Assembly (NCBI RefSeq): GCF_006152115.1
Contig: NZ_VDFU01000001.1
Location: forward strand, 248,001 to 312,000
Source: Rubellimicrobium rubrum
Lineage (GTDB): Bacteria > Pseudomonadota > Alphaproteobacteria > Rhodobacterales > Rhodobacteraceae
Direction: 5' to 3'
DNA: 64,000 nt
How positions within the stretch are numbered: position 1 is the stretch's first letter; each line of letters starts with the position of its first letter. Under the pieces are notes generated by a model. That model did no database searches, had not been told where the DNA came from, and saw only the letters and a program-made list of their open reading frames with translations. The position numbers and the translations under genes are program-made. Shown in pieces: positions 10,109 through 20,428 of the stretch.

Positions 10109-11212
10109 TCATGTGCGGCCCCTTTTGTTGCCTTGGGAAAGTCTCTCGACAAGGTCCGCGAGCCGTTCCGCCGCGTCAGGCCTGCCATGGTTCAGCGCCG
10201 CACGGGCCATCGCCTGCGCGCGGATCGGATCGGTAAGGATGGCCACGACGCGCTCTGCCAGCGCATCGGGCGTCAGCCGCGCCTCGGTCAAGGTCTCGGC
10301 CCCGCCTGCCGCCTCGAGACCCCGCGCGTTGGCTGTCTGGTGGTCGCCGGTCGCCGCGGCATAGGGGATCAAGACGGCGGGCCGCCCGATCACCGACAGG
10401 TCCGCGATGGTCGAGGCCCCGGCTCGCGCGATCACCAGATGGGCCTGTGCCATCCGGTCCGGGACGTCATCGAAGAAGGGGCGGATCGTGGCGTCGATTC
10501 CTTCGTCGCCGTAGAAGCGCTCGACCCGCTCGATGTCTTCCTCGCGGGCCTGCTGGCTGATGCGAAGGCGGCCACGGATCTCGGGCGGCAGCGCGGCGAG
10601 CGCCGAAGGCACCACGTCCGACAGGATGCGGGCGCCTTGGCTGCCGCCGATCACGAGGATGCCTAGTGGACCGTCACCAGGGCCATCGTAGGGCGCACCT
10701 GCCCGTTCGAGAACAGCGCGGCGGACCGGGTTCCCGACATGCAGCGCCCCGACGCCCTGGGGCAACGTCGTGGGCCAGGTGCCGCAGGCGACCAAGTCCA
10801 CGCGGGCCGCAAACAGCCGGTTCACCCGGCCCAGCACGCCGTTCTGCTCGTGGATGAGGCGTGGGATGCGAAGCGCCGTCGCGGCTGCCAGTGCCGGGAT
10901 GGACGGATAGCCTCCAAAGCCCGCCACGACCGTGGGCCGGCGGCGCAGCATCCGAAACGCGCTCGCCGCGACCCCGCCCCCCACGCGAAAGGGCACGAGG
11001 GCCTTGGCCTCCAGGCCACCACGCGCCGTCGTGGCGCTGGACACGACCTCGCGCGCGACGGCGGCCGGGAAGCCGCCGGCGTAGCGTGCCCCTCGCGTGT
11101 CGGTGGATAGTGTCACGCTCCAGCCGCGCGCGAGCATGGTTTCGGCCAGGGCCTGGGCGGGGAACATGTGCCCCCCGGTCCCGCCCGCCGCGATGACGAG
11201 ATGCCCGCTCAC
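10109..11212 (-). CDS. murG: lipid II synthase MurG (GlcNAc transferase)
   Basis: MurG transfers GlcNAc to lipid I on the inner face of the membrane, forming lipid II. The GTG start at 11212 overlaps the ftsW stop (GTGA) and gives 367 aa beginning [23 protein letters not shown], with the glycine-rich GGTGGH loop. Later motifs include [39 protein letters not shown] and the UDP-binding region [23 protein letters not shown]. It is a GT28-family, GT-B fold enzyme. Confidence 0.96.
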   Translation of the reverse strand: MSGHLVIAAGGTGGHMFPAQALAETMLARGWSVTLSTDTRGARYAGGFPAAVAREVVSSATTARGGLEAKALVPFRVGGGVAASAFRMLRRRPTVVAGFGGYPSIPALAAATALRIPRLIHEQNGVLGRVNRLFAARVDLVACGTWPTTLPQGVGALHVGNPVRRAVLERAGAPYDGPGDGPLGILVIGGSQGARILSDVVPSALAALPPEIRGRLRISQQAREEDIERVERFYGDEGIDATIRPFFDDVPDRMAQAHLVIARAGASTIADLSVIGRPAVLIPYAAATGDHQTANARGLEAAGGAETLTEARLTPDALAERVVAILTDPIRAQAMARAALNHGRPDAAERLADLVERLSQGNKRGRT

Positions 11213-12372
11213 CGTTCGGGCCGCAGGATGTCGCCCATGCGGCCCTGCGGGCGCGACCGGGTTAAAGCCAGCAGCATCCCGACGGCGATGCCCCCTGCGA
11301 TCAGGGACGAGCCGCCGTAGCTGACAAAGGGCAGCGTCATGCCCTTGGCCGGCAGAAGCCGCACGGCCACGCCCATGTTGATCATGGCCTGAACCCCAAA
11401 GGAGCAGGCAAGCCCCGTCCCGGCCAGGCGGATGAACATATCGCGTTCCTTGGACAGCCGGATCAGGGAACCGACCACGATGAAGGCGTAGAGCGCGATG
11501 ATGGCGAGCACGAGCACGAGGCCATATTCCTCGGCGGCCACCGCGATGATGAAGTCGGTGTGCGCGTCGGGCAGCGACCATTTCACCGCTCCCTCGCCCA
11601 CGCCCACGCCGAAGAAGCCGCCCTCGCGGATAGCGTTCGTCGCATAGCCCAACTGGGTGCGGGGATCGATGTCAGGGCTCAGGAAGCCGTTGATGCGGCG
11701 GGCGAAGTGCTCCGAATGCTCGTAGGCGAAGGTGCCGGTGAACACCACCACACCCGCCAGCAGGGCCAGGAGCGTCATGGGCGCGCCCGCAACGAAGTAC
11801 ATGACTCCCCAGGAGAACAGCACCAGCGCCGCCTGCCCGAAGTCGGGCTGGAGCGCGAGCATGGTCACGATCAGCGCCATGAGCCCGAAAGACCAGAGCC
11901 GCCCCGGAGGGCCTTCGCGGTCCTGCGCCGCCGCCATAAGCCAGGCCGCCAGCACCACGAAGCCGGGCTTGAGGAACTCGGATGGCTGGAAGCTCGCAAA
12001 GCCCAGCGAATACCAGCGGATCGCCCCCTTGCCGAAGTCGGTGCCGAGGAAGGGCAACGCCATGAGCGCCACGAAGCTGAAGCCGAAGCCCACCACCGCC
12101 AGTCGCCGCACCTGTTTGGGGCCCAGCATCGACACCAGGAGCATGACCACCATGGCCGCGGCCCCGAACATGGCCTGACGCTCCACGTAGTGGAACGGCT
12201 GAAGGCCGTTTCGGGCCGCGAGGGGCGGCGAAGCGGCCAGCCCCAGGAGGAGCCCGATCCCGAACAGCGCCAGGATGTAGGACATCGTCCATTTGTCGAT
12301 CGTCCGCCACCAACGCGGGAGGACCGGGTCGCTGGCTCGCGCCGGGACCAGGCCATGGACCATTTCCGTCAT
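11209..12372 (-). CDS. ftsW: septal peptidoglycan polymerase FtsW
   Basis: FtsW is a SEDS-family glycosyltransferase that polymerises septal glycan together with FtsI. The 387-aa product has about ten transmembrane helices. The SEDS motifs are visible: [45 protein letters not shown] and the C-terminal [12 protein letters not shown]. The stop overlaps murG (GTGA). It is the first dcw gene after the 5-kb interruption that separates it from murD, so it needs a promoter in the 187-bp gap upstream of 12372. Confidence 0.95.
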   Translation of the reverse strand: MTEMVHGLVPARASDPVLPRWWRTIDKWTMSYILALFGIGLLLGLAASPPLAARNGLQPFHYVERQAMFGAAAMVVMLLVSMLGPKQVRRLAVVGFGFSFVALMALPFLGTDFGKGAIRWYSLGFASFQPSEFLKPGFVVLAAWLMAAAQDREGPPGRLWSFGLMALIVTMLALQPDFGQAALVLFSWGVMYFVAGAPMTLLALLAGVVVFTGTFAYEHSEHFARRINGFLSPDIDPRTQLGYATNAIREGGFFGVGVGEGAVKWSLPDAHTDFIIAVAAEEYGLVLVLAIIALYAFIVVGSLIRLSKERDMFIRLAGTGLACSFGVQAMINMGVAVRLLPAKGMTLPFVSYGGSSLIAGGIAVGMLLALTRSRPQGRMGDILRPER

Positions 12373-12559
12373 GGAATACCGCCAACTGCCTCTGGATGCC
12401 CGGTATGCCCGGGTCTGGGGATAACCTTAGCGGAATCGTCACGATCACGCTAGGCGGAAAACTGCGCGGGCTTGTTTCAGGCCGAAACGGCACCGCTGCG
12501 GACGCGCTGCGACGCCGCACCCGCTTGCGATCTCAGGAGGTTTTGCGCATCTGGACAGC

Positions 12560-13789
12560 ATGGATATCGAGACTCTCATCCTTGGCGCGGGCGCGGCGGG
12601 CCTGTTCTGCGCAGGCCGCGCGGGACCCGGCGTCGTCGTGCTCGACCATGCCGCCCGTCCGGCCGAGAAGGTGCGCATCTCGGGTGGGGGGCGGTGCAAC
12701 TTCACCAACCTGGGCACCCGGCCCGAGTCCTTCCTGTCTGGGAACCGCCACTTCGCCAAGTCGGCTTTGGCGAGCTACACCGCGCAGGACTTCCTGGGGC
12801 TGGTCGAGGCGCATCGCATCCCGTGGCACGAGAAGACCCTGGGCCAGCTCTTTTGCGATCGGTCATCCAAGGACATCGTGAACCTGCTGCTGGCCGAAGC
12901 TGGAAAAGCTGAAGCAGAGATCCGGCTGGACACCGCTATTGGGGAAGTCGGTCACGACGGCAGCCGCTTCACGGTGGGGACAGGTCGCGGCACACTCCGC
13001 GCCCGCCGCCTCGTGGTCGCTACAGGTGGCAAGTCCATCCCCAAGATGGGCGCGACGGGTCTGGCCTATCGCATCGCCGAGCGGTTCGGGCTGGCCGTAA
13101 CCGACACGCGGCCCGCCCTTGTGCCCTTCACCTTTGGCGAGGGGCGCTTTGCGGAACTGGCGGGCGTGTCCGTCCCAGTGGCGGCGCGAACCTGGGGGCC
13201 GGGCTTCGCCGAGGCGATGCTCTTTACCCATCGCGGCTTGTCGGGTCCCGCGATGCTCCAGGTGTCGAGCTACTGGCGCGAGGGGGAGGAGGTGACCGTG
13301 GAGTTGGCCCCAGGGACGGACTGGGCCGCCGCGCTGCGCCAAGGGCGCAAGGCCGCGCCCAAGCAGGCACTTCGGACCTTCCTGGGCCAGCGGCTGCCTG
13401 CGCGGCTGGCCGATCACCTCGCGGCCGAGATGGAATTGTCCGGAACCCTCGCGGGGCTGTCCGAGGCGCGGATCGAAGCGCTGGCCCGCGCGCTGTCGGA
13501 CTGGCGGCTGAAGCCCACGGGCACCGAGGGCTATCGCACCGCCGAGGTGACGCTGGGCGGCGTGGACACGGCGGGCCTCGACTCCCGCACGATGGAGGCC
13601 AAAGCGGTGCCGGGCCTTCACTTCATCGGGGAATGCGTGGACGTGACCGGGTGGCTCGGTGGGTACAACTTTCAGTGGGCCTGGGCCTCGGCGGACGCGG
13701 CGGGGCGGGCGATCCGGGCGAAAGGCTGGCCCTATCGTGCGTGGCCGGGTTGCGCGAACGGCATGGCTAGGGCCGGGCGGGTGCCTTGA
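12560..13789 (+). CDS. HI0933/BaiN-family FAD-dependent flavoprotein
   Basis: A 409-aa flavoprotein of the HI0933/YhiN/BaiN family, NAD(P)/FAD-dependent oxidoreductases with poorly defined substrates. It opens with the dinucleotide-binding motif TLILGAGAAGLFCA, followed by the family signature RISGGGRCNFTN. KSIPKMGATG lies mid-protein, and the end GVDTAGLDSRTMEAK...GEWVDVTG-like (here GECVDVTGWLGGYNFQWAWASA) is the FAD-binding C-terminus. An AGGAGG lies 19 nt before the ATG; an in-frame CTG at 12551 would fit it better. The gene is divergent from ftsW and part of the insertion within the dcw cluster. Confidence 0.85.
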   Translation: MDIETLILGAGAAGLFCAGRAGPGVVVLDHAARPAEKVRISGGGRCNFTNLGTRPESFLSGNRHFAKSALASYTAQDFLGLVEAHRIPWHEKTLGQLFCDRSSKDIVNLLLAEAGKAEAEIRLDTAIGEVGHDGSRFTVGTGRGTLRARRLVVATGGKSIPKMGATGLAYRIAERFGLAVTDTRPALVPFTFGEGRFAELAGVSVPVAARTWGPGFAEAMLFTHRGLSGPAMLQVSSYWREGEEVTVELAPGTDWAAALRQGRKAAPKQALRTFLGQRLPARLADHLAAEMELSGTLAGLSEARIEALARALSDWRLKPTGTEGYRTAEVTLGGVDTAGLDSRTMEAKAVPGLHFIGECVDVTGWLGGYNFQWAWASADAAGRAIRAKGWPYRAWPGCANGMARAGRVP

Positions 13790-13861
13790 CCTCCGTGCGG
13801 GGTTGCATACCTCGCTGCCCCGATGTCCCGGACTAGTGCGGGACCAGCAAGGAATCCGACG

Positions 13862-15007
13862 TTGAGCCTGCTCTTTTCCCCGGCCAGCTTTCGCGGCCTG
13901 ACCTTCAAGAACCGTCTCGTGGTAGCGCCGATGTGCCAGTACTCCGCCAAGGGCGGGGTCGCCAACGATTACCACTTTGCCCACCTTGCCCGCTTCGCAC
14001 TGGGCGGCTTCGGCGCCGTGATCGTGGAGGCCACGGCCGTCACGCCCGAAGGGCGCATCTCCTATGCGGATCTTGGGCTCTGGACCGACGAGCAGATCGC
14101 CCCGCTCGCTCGTATCGTTGACTTCCTGCGGACGCAGGGAACGGCCTCTGGCGTTCAGCTGGCGCACGCGGGGCGCAAGGCCTCCACGCCCGTCTGGTGG
14201 CGGGGCCGCTTCGACGAGACCGAGGAGGAGAAGCCGCTCGTGGGATTCGAGGACTGGCCCGTGGTGGGGCCGAGCCCGATTCCCCAGGTCGCGGGCTCCA
14301 CGGAGTTCAAGGTGCCACGCGCCCTGACCGTCGAGGAGATGGACGATATCCGCGAGGCTTTCGTCGCCGCCGCCCAGCGGGCGCAGCAGGCGGGATTCGA
14401 CTTCGTCGAGGTCCATTCGGCCCACGGCTACCTCCTGCACCAGTTTCTGTCCCCCGTCGCCAACAGCCGCGAGGACGAGTTCGGCGGATCGCGGGAAAAC
14501 CGGATGCGCTTTCCTTTGTCGGTCGTCCGAGCGGTGCGCGAGGTCTGGCCGGCGGAGAAGCCCCTGTTCGTCCGTATCTCCGCCCAGGACGGGATCGAGG
14601 GCGGCTGGACGGTCGCGGACAGCGTAGCCTATGGAGCAGCGCTGAAGGACCTGGGGGCGGACCTCATCGACGTGTCCTCGGGCGGTTTCGCCGGGGCGCG
14701 GATTCCGGTGGGGCCCGGCTATCAGGTGCCGCTGTCCCGCGCGGTCAGGGGTGACGCAGGCGTGCCGACCATGGCCGTGGGCCTGATCACGCAGGCCCAG
14801 GACGCCGAGGCGATCATCGCGGACGGCGACGCCGACCTCGTGGCCTTGGGCCGCATGGCGCTGGACGACCCGAACTGGCCCGTCCACGCCAGGCTGGAAC
14901 TGGACAGCACCGAGGACGCCTATGCCGTCTGGCCCAAGCAGTCGGGCTTTGTCGTGCGGAACAAGGATCAGGCGCTGCGCGAGCGCGTCTACACCGAAGC
15001 GGAGTAG
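13862..15007 (+). CDS. Old Yellow Enzyme family NADH:flavin oxidoreductase (YqjM/NamA-like)
   Basis: An FMN-dependent ene-reductase of the Old Yellow Enzyme family, which reduces activated C=C bonds. I choose the TTG at 13862 because AAGGA lies 8 nt upstream and the product then begins SLLFSPASFRGLTFKNRLVV, the standard family start. ATG 13823 would add 13 unmatched residues. Motifs include VVAPMCQYSA (substrate/FMN loop of the YqjM type), VQLAHAGRKAS, VHSAHGYLLHQFLSP and the phosphate-binding end ADLVALGRMALDDPNW. Length 381 aa is normal. It follows the flavoprotein gene by 72 bp and converges with the Hsp70-like gene. Confidence 0.92.
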   Translation: MSLLFSPASFRGLTFKNRLVVAPMCQYSAKGGVANDYHFAHLARFALGGFGAVIVEATAVTPEGRISYADLGLWTDEQIAPLARIVDFLRTQGTASGVQLAHAGRKASTPVWWRGRFDETEEEKPLVGFEDWPVVGPSPIPQVAGSTEFKVPRALTVEEMDDIREAFVAAAQRAQQAGFDFVEVHSAHGYLLHQFLSPVANSREDEFGGSRENRMRFPLSVVRAVREVWPAEKPLFVRISAQDGIEGGWTVADSVAYGAALKDLGADLIDVSSGGFAGARIPVGPGYQVPLSRAVRGDAGVPTMAVGLITQAQDAEAIIADGDADLVALGRMALDDPNWPVHARLELDSTEDAYAVWPKQSGFVVRNKDQALRERVYTEAE

Positions 15008-15026
15008 ATCCCCTTGGGCGGGGCCG

Positions 15027-16253
15027 TCAGCCTCGCTCACCTGCCGCGATGGCCAGACCCTCGGCCACCGCAGTGAAGGCTGCCGTGTCCACGGGCTGCG
15101 CCTGCGGGAACAAGTCCGTCATGGCCTGCCGCACCGGGACAAGGAGGCTCGATCCGCCGACATGGACCACATGGGTGATCGCGTCCGGCGTGATCCCGGC
15201 TTTTGCGATCGCCCGCCGCGCCCCGTCGACGATGGACGAGGCGAACGGCCCGAGGTCGAGGGCCATGCGGTCGGTCGAAAGGGGTGCCTCGAGGGTCCGC
15301 TCGATCACACCCAGGTCGATCCGCCCCTCGCCGCTGTTGGCCGCGATCTTTCCGGCCTCCACCGCAAAGGCCAGGTCGAAGCCCAAGCCGGACTCGAGCA
15401 CGGAATGGAAGCGTGCCAGACGTTCGGGCCGTTCGGCCAGCCTGCGCATCTTTGCGACGGCTCGCGCCATCTCGGGCGTCTGGAGGAAGCCGATCCGCTC
15501 CCAAGTGGCAAGTTCGTGGTAGGGCGCGATGGGGACCTCGTGCATGGCCGACCCGATCTCCGCCCTGATCCGAGAGCCCAGGCCCAGAAGCGGCATGGCA
15601 TGGGCAAGGCTGAGCGTCCGGTCAGCGTCGGTGCCGCCCACGCGCACGCCTTCGTTGGCCAGCACGACGAGGCGGCCTGCCTCGGCGCGGAACACCGTGA
15701 AGTCCGATGTGCCGCCGCCGATGTCCACGACGATGCCGAGCCCGTCGATCACGCCGCAGGCCCTCGCCGCTGCTTCGGGCTCGGTCAGCCATGCGACCTC
15801 ATCGAACCCTGCAAGCCGGTAGGCTTCCTCCAGGTCCACTGCGGCCTGTGCGTCGCGTTCGGGCTCGGCATGAAAGATGACCGGACGCCCGGCGAGGACA
15901 TGGGTCAGCGGCTCACCGACCTCGGCTTCGGCGCGGGCGCGAAGGCGAGCCAGAACCTCGCCCACAAGCTCCACCAAGGTCATCCGGCGATTGAGGAGTT
16001 GGCGCTGCTCTCGCATCAGCGAAGTGCCGAGCACGCGCTTGATGGCCCGCAGGAACCGCCCCTCCCGGCCTGCGACCAACGCGTCCACGGCCTCGGTGCC
16101 GAACAGCATCCGCTTGGTCCCGAAGTCGAGGAAGATCGCGGTGGGTACAGAGGTGCGACCAGCCTCCAGTTCGATCAGGCGTGGGCGGCTCCCGTCTAGG
16201 ACTGCGGCCGAGGTGTTCGAGGTGCCGAAGTCCACGCCCAACCAACGTGCCAT
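15027..16253 (-). CDS. Hsp70-family ATPase lacking a substrate-binding domain
   Basis: A 408-aa YegD-like member of the Hsp70/actin ATPase superfamily. The start ATG 16253 has a purine-rich site (AGGGGGGCAAGG) just upstream. Visible motifs are phosphate-1 LGVDFGTSNTSAAVLDG, phosphate-2 IVVDIGGGTSDFTVF and adenosine VVHVGGSSLLVPVR. The frame ends right after the nucleotide-binding domain, so the peptide-binding and lid domains of DnaK are absent. Such stand-alone ATPases are of uncertain function. It is convergent with the Old Yellow Enzyme gene, with 19 bp between the stops. Confidence 0.85.
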   Translation of the reverse strand: MARWLGVDFGTSNTSAAVLDGSRPRLIELEAGRTSVPTAIFLDFGTKRMLFGTEAVDALVAGREGRFLRAIKRVLGTSLMREQRQLLNRRMTLVELVGEVLARLRARAEAEVGEPLTHVLAGRPVIFHAEPERDAQAAVDLEEAYRLAGFDEVAWLTEPEAAARACGVIDGLGIVVDIGGGTSDFTVFRAEAGRLVVLANEGVRVGGTDADRTLSLAHAMPLLGLGSRIRAEIGSAMHEVPIAPYHELATWERIGFLQTPEMARAVAKMRRLAERPERLARFHSVLESGLGFDLAFAVEAGKIAANSGEGRIDLGVIERTLEAPLSTDRMALDLGPFASSIVDGARRAIAKAGITPDAITHVVHVGGSSLLVPVRQAMTDLFPQAQPVDTAAFTAVAEGLAIAAGERG

Positions 16254-16324
16254 GCCTTGCCCCCCTAACCGGAAAGACGGCGCGGGTAACCCGAAGCCGG
16301 GACCAGGGTCAAGCGGTGGCTGCG

Positions 16325-17087
16325 CTAGTGGACGGCAACGCTGGCAGGCCCCGCGTCGAGCCAGGCCTGATCGCCCTGCCATTCGGGCGACCGACCGTGC
16401 CGGGTCGGCCGTGCACGGGCCAGCACCTTGGAGACCGGGTGGCCCAGCTCCTCGGCCGTGAAGGGCTTGGCCCGGACCGCCTCTCCCTCAAGGCTGCGCT
16501 GCCCAGCATGGGCTGGATGATGAGCACGGGAAGGTCCGGGCGCTCGCCGGGCATGGACCGCGCCAGGGTCGGCCCGTCGGTGACCGGCATCACCACGTCG
16601 GTCAGCAGGAGATGTCCTAGGCGGTCGGGCAGACGGCGTGGAGGCGATCCGTCCTGCCCTATAACGTAGCGATGATGGCTTGGCGCACCCGAAGTCGGTC
16701 CTCGGGCTGCCAGAACGAGAGCCAGTCGGTGCCCCGCAGTTGCTTCTCGAAGTCCTCGCCCTCCATGGCGTAAGGCCCCCTCGCGGAGAAGAACTCGAGC
16801 TTGGCGTCCAGAGTGAGCAGCTTGATGCAATCGGGCGAGCCGGACAGGATCTGCCAAGTCAACTCCTCGCTGGCGCGCTGCGCCTTGTCGGCCTCGTGCC
16901 GGTCGTGGGTGTTCTCGGTCGTGCCGTGCCAGCGCGGCATTCGGCCCAGCTCGTCCCAAAAGGGATAGGCGCGGGACCGGGTCCAGCGACAGGCGCCCCC
17001 GGCGAAATGGATGCGCGCCTCGATGTCCAGGGGTATGCCTAGCACGAACGCCGCCGCACAGCCCCCGATAAGCCTGTCGTGGTCCTA
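16325..17087 (-). pseudogene. decayed PAS hybrid sensor kinase / response regulator
   Basis: Reading on the minus strand, one frame from 17087 to 16659 gives the end of a PAS_3 domain (PLDIEARI, CRWTRSRAYPF, WHGTTENTHDRHEADKAQRA) and the start of a second PAS domain (ILSGSPDCIKLLTLD), then stops at TAG. A second frame gives the middle of a receiver domain (HLLLTDVVMPVTDGPTLARSM, RPDLPVLI). A third frame gives the receiver end (VRAKPFTAEELGHPVSKVLARA) and stops at 16325. The histidine-kinase and ATPase domains that should lie between are missing, so there is an internal deletion plus at least two frame changes. No functional product is expected. Confidence 0.75.
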
Positions 17088-17443
17088 AGGGTGAATGACT
17101 CCGGCCCAGCCCTGAGCAAAGGTGCTGCATATGGACGGCCCCCGCCAAGACGGCGAGGCCCAAGGTGAGAAGTTCGTAAGGCGTCCACCGGCCCTGCCGT
17201 TATGCAGCCGATGCAGCGGCCTCGTGCCGGGCAAGCAGACGCTTCTCCTCGGCGACCATCTGGGCGATCACATCGCGCGGCCGCGCCATCAGATTCTTGC
17301 CGTGGCCTGTGGCAGCGATCGCCAAGGCTCGGGCTTCTGGCCCTGCTGACTGCAACGTGACCGTGGTCTGGTTGTTTCCAGACTGCGGAAACAATCATAC
17401 GGGGCAAGTCAGATCACGGCACCGATCAGCGCCGTCCGGCGTT
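17088..17443. other. gene-poor stretch between kinase remnant and murD
   Basis: This 356-bp stretch holds no gene I recognise. A minus-strand frame (17200-17394, TTG start, 64 aa, ending DVIAQMVAEEKRLLARHEAAASAA) has a plausible composition but no family match and no clear ribosome binding site. It may be a relic. A short hairpin (GTCTGG 17366-17371, CCAGAC 17378-17383) lies about 60 bp past the murD stop, without a T-run. Confidence 0.4.
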
Positions 17444-18844
17444 TTAGCTTATGCGAGCGCGAACCTGCGCTACGAAGTCGTCGCCGCGCTGTTCGAAATT
17501 GTCGTACTGGTCGAAGCTCGCCGCCGCAGGGGCGAGAAGGACCGTCTCGCCTGCTTGTGCTTCGGCCACCGCCCGCCCGACTGCCCGCTCCATGGTGGTG
17601 CAGATCTCCGTTTCGATGCCGGGCAGCTGACGGGCAAATCCTGCCGCCTCGCGTCCAATCACATAGGCCTTCACGACCGAACCCAGATGCGGCACGAGCG
17701 GCCCAAGGCCGCCTTCCTTCTCCAGCCCTCCGCAAATCCAGCGGATCTTCTGGAACGCCTGCAGCGCCTTGACCGCCGAGTCCACGTTGGTCGCCTTCGA
17801 GTCGTTGACGTAGGCCACCCCGTTCGCTTCAGCAATCCGCTGGGATCGGTGGGGCAGGCCGGGATAGGACTGCATCGCCGCCTCGATGGCCTTGGGACCC
17901 AGACCCAGGGACCGCGCTACGGCCCAGGCGGCGCAGGCATTCTGGTGATTGTGCGCGCCAGGCAGGCCCTTGATGCCCCGCAGGTCCACCGAAGCGACCT
18001 GCCGCCCCTTGCGCCATTCCGCGAGGAACCCCTTGCGGGCAAAGACGGCCCAGGCCGCCCCTTCCAGCTTGGCTCCCGAGGACACCTGGATCACCCGGTC
18101 ATCCCCCGGCCCCTCGGAAAGCTGGTTCGCCAGATACCGTCCTTCATCCTCGTCCACACCGATGACGGCGCGGTCGGGTCCGCCCTCCGCAAACAGCCGC
18201 CGCTTGGCGGCGAAATAGCCCCCCAGCCCGCCATGCCGGTCCAGGTGGTCGGGGCTGAGGTTCGTGAACACCGCCAGGTCCGGGGTCAGGGCGCGGGCCA
18301 GGTCGGTCTGGTAGCTCGATAGTTCCAGCACCACCACCTCACCATCGCGGGCGGGCTCGATGTCCAGGACTCCGCGTCCGATGTTGCCGGCCAGTTGTGC
18401 GGGACGACCAGACTCGGCCAGGATGTAGTGGATGAGCGCCGATGTGGTGGATTTCCCGTTCGAGCCGGTGACGGTAACCACCTTGGGCTGATTGTCGAAG
18501 CTGTCCCAGTCCGGCGTCGCGAAGGAGCGGAAGAACAACCCGATGTCGTTGTCCACCGGCACCCCCGCCGCCCACGCCGCCGCGATGGCCGGGTGCGGCT
18601 GCGGATAGAGATGCGGGATGCCGGGGGACGTGACGAGCATCGTCACCCCGTCCCATGACCTGGACTTGGAAAGATCGCGAACCTCCAGCCCGTCGGCCTC
18701 GGCCTGGACCCGCGCAGGGACGCCGTCGTCCCAGACCACCACGGTCGCCCCGCCTTGTTGCAGCGCGCGCACTGTCGCCCGACCCGACCGGCCCAGCCCT
18801 AGCACCGCCACCTTTGTCCCCGCGACGTTCTGAACCGCGATCAT
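17444..18844 (-). CDS. murD: UDP-N-acetylmuramoyl-L-alanine--D-glutamate ligase
   Basis: MurD adds D-glutamate to UDP-MurNAc-L-Ala with ATP. ATG 18844 is chosen because AGGAG lies 9 nt upstream; the product is 466 aa and begins with a Rossmann-like [17 protein letters not shown]. The P-loop [14 protein letters not shown], the motif ELSSYQTD and [13 protein letters not shown], and the C-terminal [22 protein letters not shown] are typical. It is the last gene of the mraZ-proximal half of the dcw cluster before the inserted segment, 61 bp after the GNAT gene. Confidence 0.96.
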   Translation of the reverse strand: MIAVQNVAGTKVAVLGLGRSGRATVRALQQGGATVVVWDDGVPARVQAEADGLEVRDLSKSRSWDGVTMLVTSPGIPHLYPQPHPAIAAAWAAGVPVDNDIGLFFRSFATPDWDSFDNQPKVVTVTGSNGKSTTSALIHYILAESGRPAQLAGNIGRGVLDIEPARDGEVVVLELSSYQTDLARALTPDLAVFTNLSPDHLDRHGGLGGYFAAKRRLFAEGGPDRAVIGVDEDEGRYLANQLSEGPGDDRVIQVSSGAKLEGAAWAVFARKGFLAEWRKGRQVASVDLRGIKGLPGAHNHQNACAAWAVARSLGLGPKAIEAAMQSYPGLPHRSQRIAEANGVAYVNDSKATNVDSAVKALQAFQKIRWICGGLEKEGGLGPLVPHLGSVVKAYVIGREAAGFARQLPGIETEICTTMERAVGRAVAEAQAGETVLLAPAAASFDQYDNFEQRGDDFVAQVRARIS

Positions 18845-18905
18845 GGCACGCCTCTCCTGCTGTTGCGGCCTTATCTCTGCCTTGCTGAGAGGCCGCAAGT
18901 CGGGG

Positions 18906-19343
18906 TCAGGGGGTCAGGTCGTAGGTGACCCAAGGGGTCGCGCGGGCCAGCCGGTCATAAAGCTTGCGGGCGCGGGCGTTATCGCCGGCGGTGATCCAGC
19001 GGATCACGGACCAGCCGCGCTGTCGCCCTTCCTCGGCCACTGCGTGGATCAGTGCCTCGGCCGCGCCGGTTCCCCGCGCCCCGGGCGATACGAACAGGTC
19101 ATCGAGGAACCCACCGGTCGTGGCCGAGAGCGGACGGGCGAAGGCGCGGAAATGCGCAAGGCCCACAAGGCCGCTATCGCCTTCGGCGACAAAAGCCTCG
19201 GTCTCGTGCGCCGGGTCGTTGATCCAGGACCACACGCGGTCGCGCATGATGGGCGTCTGGGTCACGCCGTAGAACCCGGCATAACCGGCATACAGCCGGT
19301 CCCAACCCAGCCGATCCGTCGCCTCGGGACGGCGAACCCGCAT
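18906..19343 (-). CDS. GNAT family N-acetyltransferase inside the dcw cluster
   Basis: A 145-aa protein of the GNAT acyl-CoA-dependent N-acetyltransferase superfamily. Motif A is [32 protein letters not shown], which carries the acetyl-CoA loop (R-G-x-G-A). [17 protein letters not shown] corresponds to the motif B helix region. The ATG overlaps the mraY stop (TGATG), so it is co-expressed with peptidoglycan genes. The substrate cannot be read from the sequence. It is not one of the conserved dcw genes. Confidence 0.85.
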   Translation of the reverse strand: MRVRRPEATDRLGWDRLYAGYAGFYGVTQTPIMRDRVWSWINDPAHETEAFVAEGDSGLVGLAHFRAFARPLSATTGGFLDDLFVSPGARGTGAAEALIHAVAEEGRQRGWSVIRWITAGDNARARKLYDRLARATPWVTYDLTP

Positions 19344-20425
19344 CAGCGCACCTTGAGTGTCGCAAGCCCGATCATCGCGAGGATGAGCGAGATGATCCAG
19401 AAGCGGATCACGATTTGCGGCTCGGCCCAGCCCTTCTTCTCGAAGTGGTGGTGGATCGGGGCCATGAGGAAGACCCGCTTGCCCGTCCGCTTGTAGACGA
19501 AGACCTGTATGATGACCGACAGCGCCTCGACCACGAACAGGCCACCAACGATGGCCAGCACGATTTCATGTTTGGTGGCCACCGCGATGGCGCCCAGCGC
19601 GCCGCCAAGCGCGAGGCTGCCGGTGTCGCCCATGAACACCGCTGCCGGGGGTGCGTTGTACCATAGGAAGCCCAAGCCCCCACCGATCAGCCCGGCGCAG
19701 AAGATCACGATCTCGCCCGAGCCGGGGACGAAGTGGACGCCCAGGTACTCGGTAAAGTCGGTCCGGCCCACGGCATAGGCGATGACCCCGAAGGTCGCCG
19801 CCGCGATCATCACCGGCATGATGGCCAAACCGTCGAGCCCGTCCGTGAGGTTCACGGCGTTGGCCGCGCCCACGATCACGATCATGGCGAAGGGAACGAA
19901 CAGGAACCCCAGATGGATCAGCGCGTCCTTGAAGAAGGGCAGCGCCAGTTCGTTCGTGAGCGCCGCCGGGTGATAGGCGGCAGCCCATATCCCGGCGATG
20001 GCCGCGACCGCGAAGCCGATCCCCAGCCGCACCCGCCCCGACACGCCGTCCACCGTCTGCTTGGTAACCTTGGCATAGTCGTCCGCGAAACCCAGCAGCG
20101 CAAAGCTGATCGTCACGAACAGCACCATCCACACGAAGGGATTGTCCCACCGCGCCCAGAGCAGCGTCGAGGTGAGCACCGCCCCCACGATAAGGAGACC
20201 GCCCATCGTCGGCGTCCCTGCCTTGACGAAGTGCCCCTGCGGGCCATCCTGGCGGATCGGCTGGCCCTTGCCCTGCTTCAGCCGCAGCCAGCCAATGAGC
20301 CGTGGCCCGAACGCGAAACCGAAGACCAGCGCCGTCAGGAAGGCTCCGCCCGCCCGGAAGGTAATGTAGCGGAACAGGTTGAAGACGTCGCCCCCGTCCG
20401 ACAGGGCGGTCAGCCAGTAGAGCAT
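19343..20425 (-). CDS. mraY: phospho-N-acetylmuramoyl-pentapeptide transferase
   Basis: MraY is an integral membrane enzyme that transfers phospho-MurNAc-pentapeptide to undecaprenyl phosphate, giving lipid I. The 360-aa product has about ten transmembrane helices. Active-site motifs are all present: [36 protein letters not shown]-like ([14 protein letters not shown]), [10 protein letters not shown] and the C-terminal loop [12 protein letters not shown]. It lies 3 nt after murF and overlaps the GNAT gene by one base. Confidence 0.97.
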   Translation of the reverse strand: MLYWLTALSDGGDVFNLFRYITFRAGGAFLTALVFGFAFGPRLIGWLRLKQGKGQPIRQDGPQGHFVKAGTPTMGGLLIVGAVLTSTLLWARWDNPFVWMVLFVTISFALLGFADDYAKVTKQTVDGVSGRVRLGIGFAVAAIAGIWAAAYHPAALTNELALPFFKDALIHLGFLFVPFAMIVIVGAANAVNLTDGLDGLAIMPVMIAAATFGVIAYAVGRTDFTEYLGVHFVPGSGEIVIFCAGLIGGGLGFLWYNAPPAAVFMGDTGSLALGGALGAIAVATKHEIVLAIVGGLFVVEALSVIIQVFVYKRTGKRVFLMAPIHHHFEKKGWAEPQIVIRFWIISLILAMIGLATLKVR

Positions 20426-20428
20426 CGG

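Noticed and set aside
17200-17394. 64-codon minus-strand frame between the kinase remnant and murD
   Set aside because: TTG start without ribosome binding site and no recognisable domain; kept only as a note on the gene-poor stretch.
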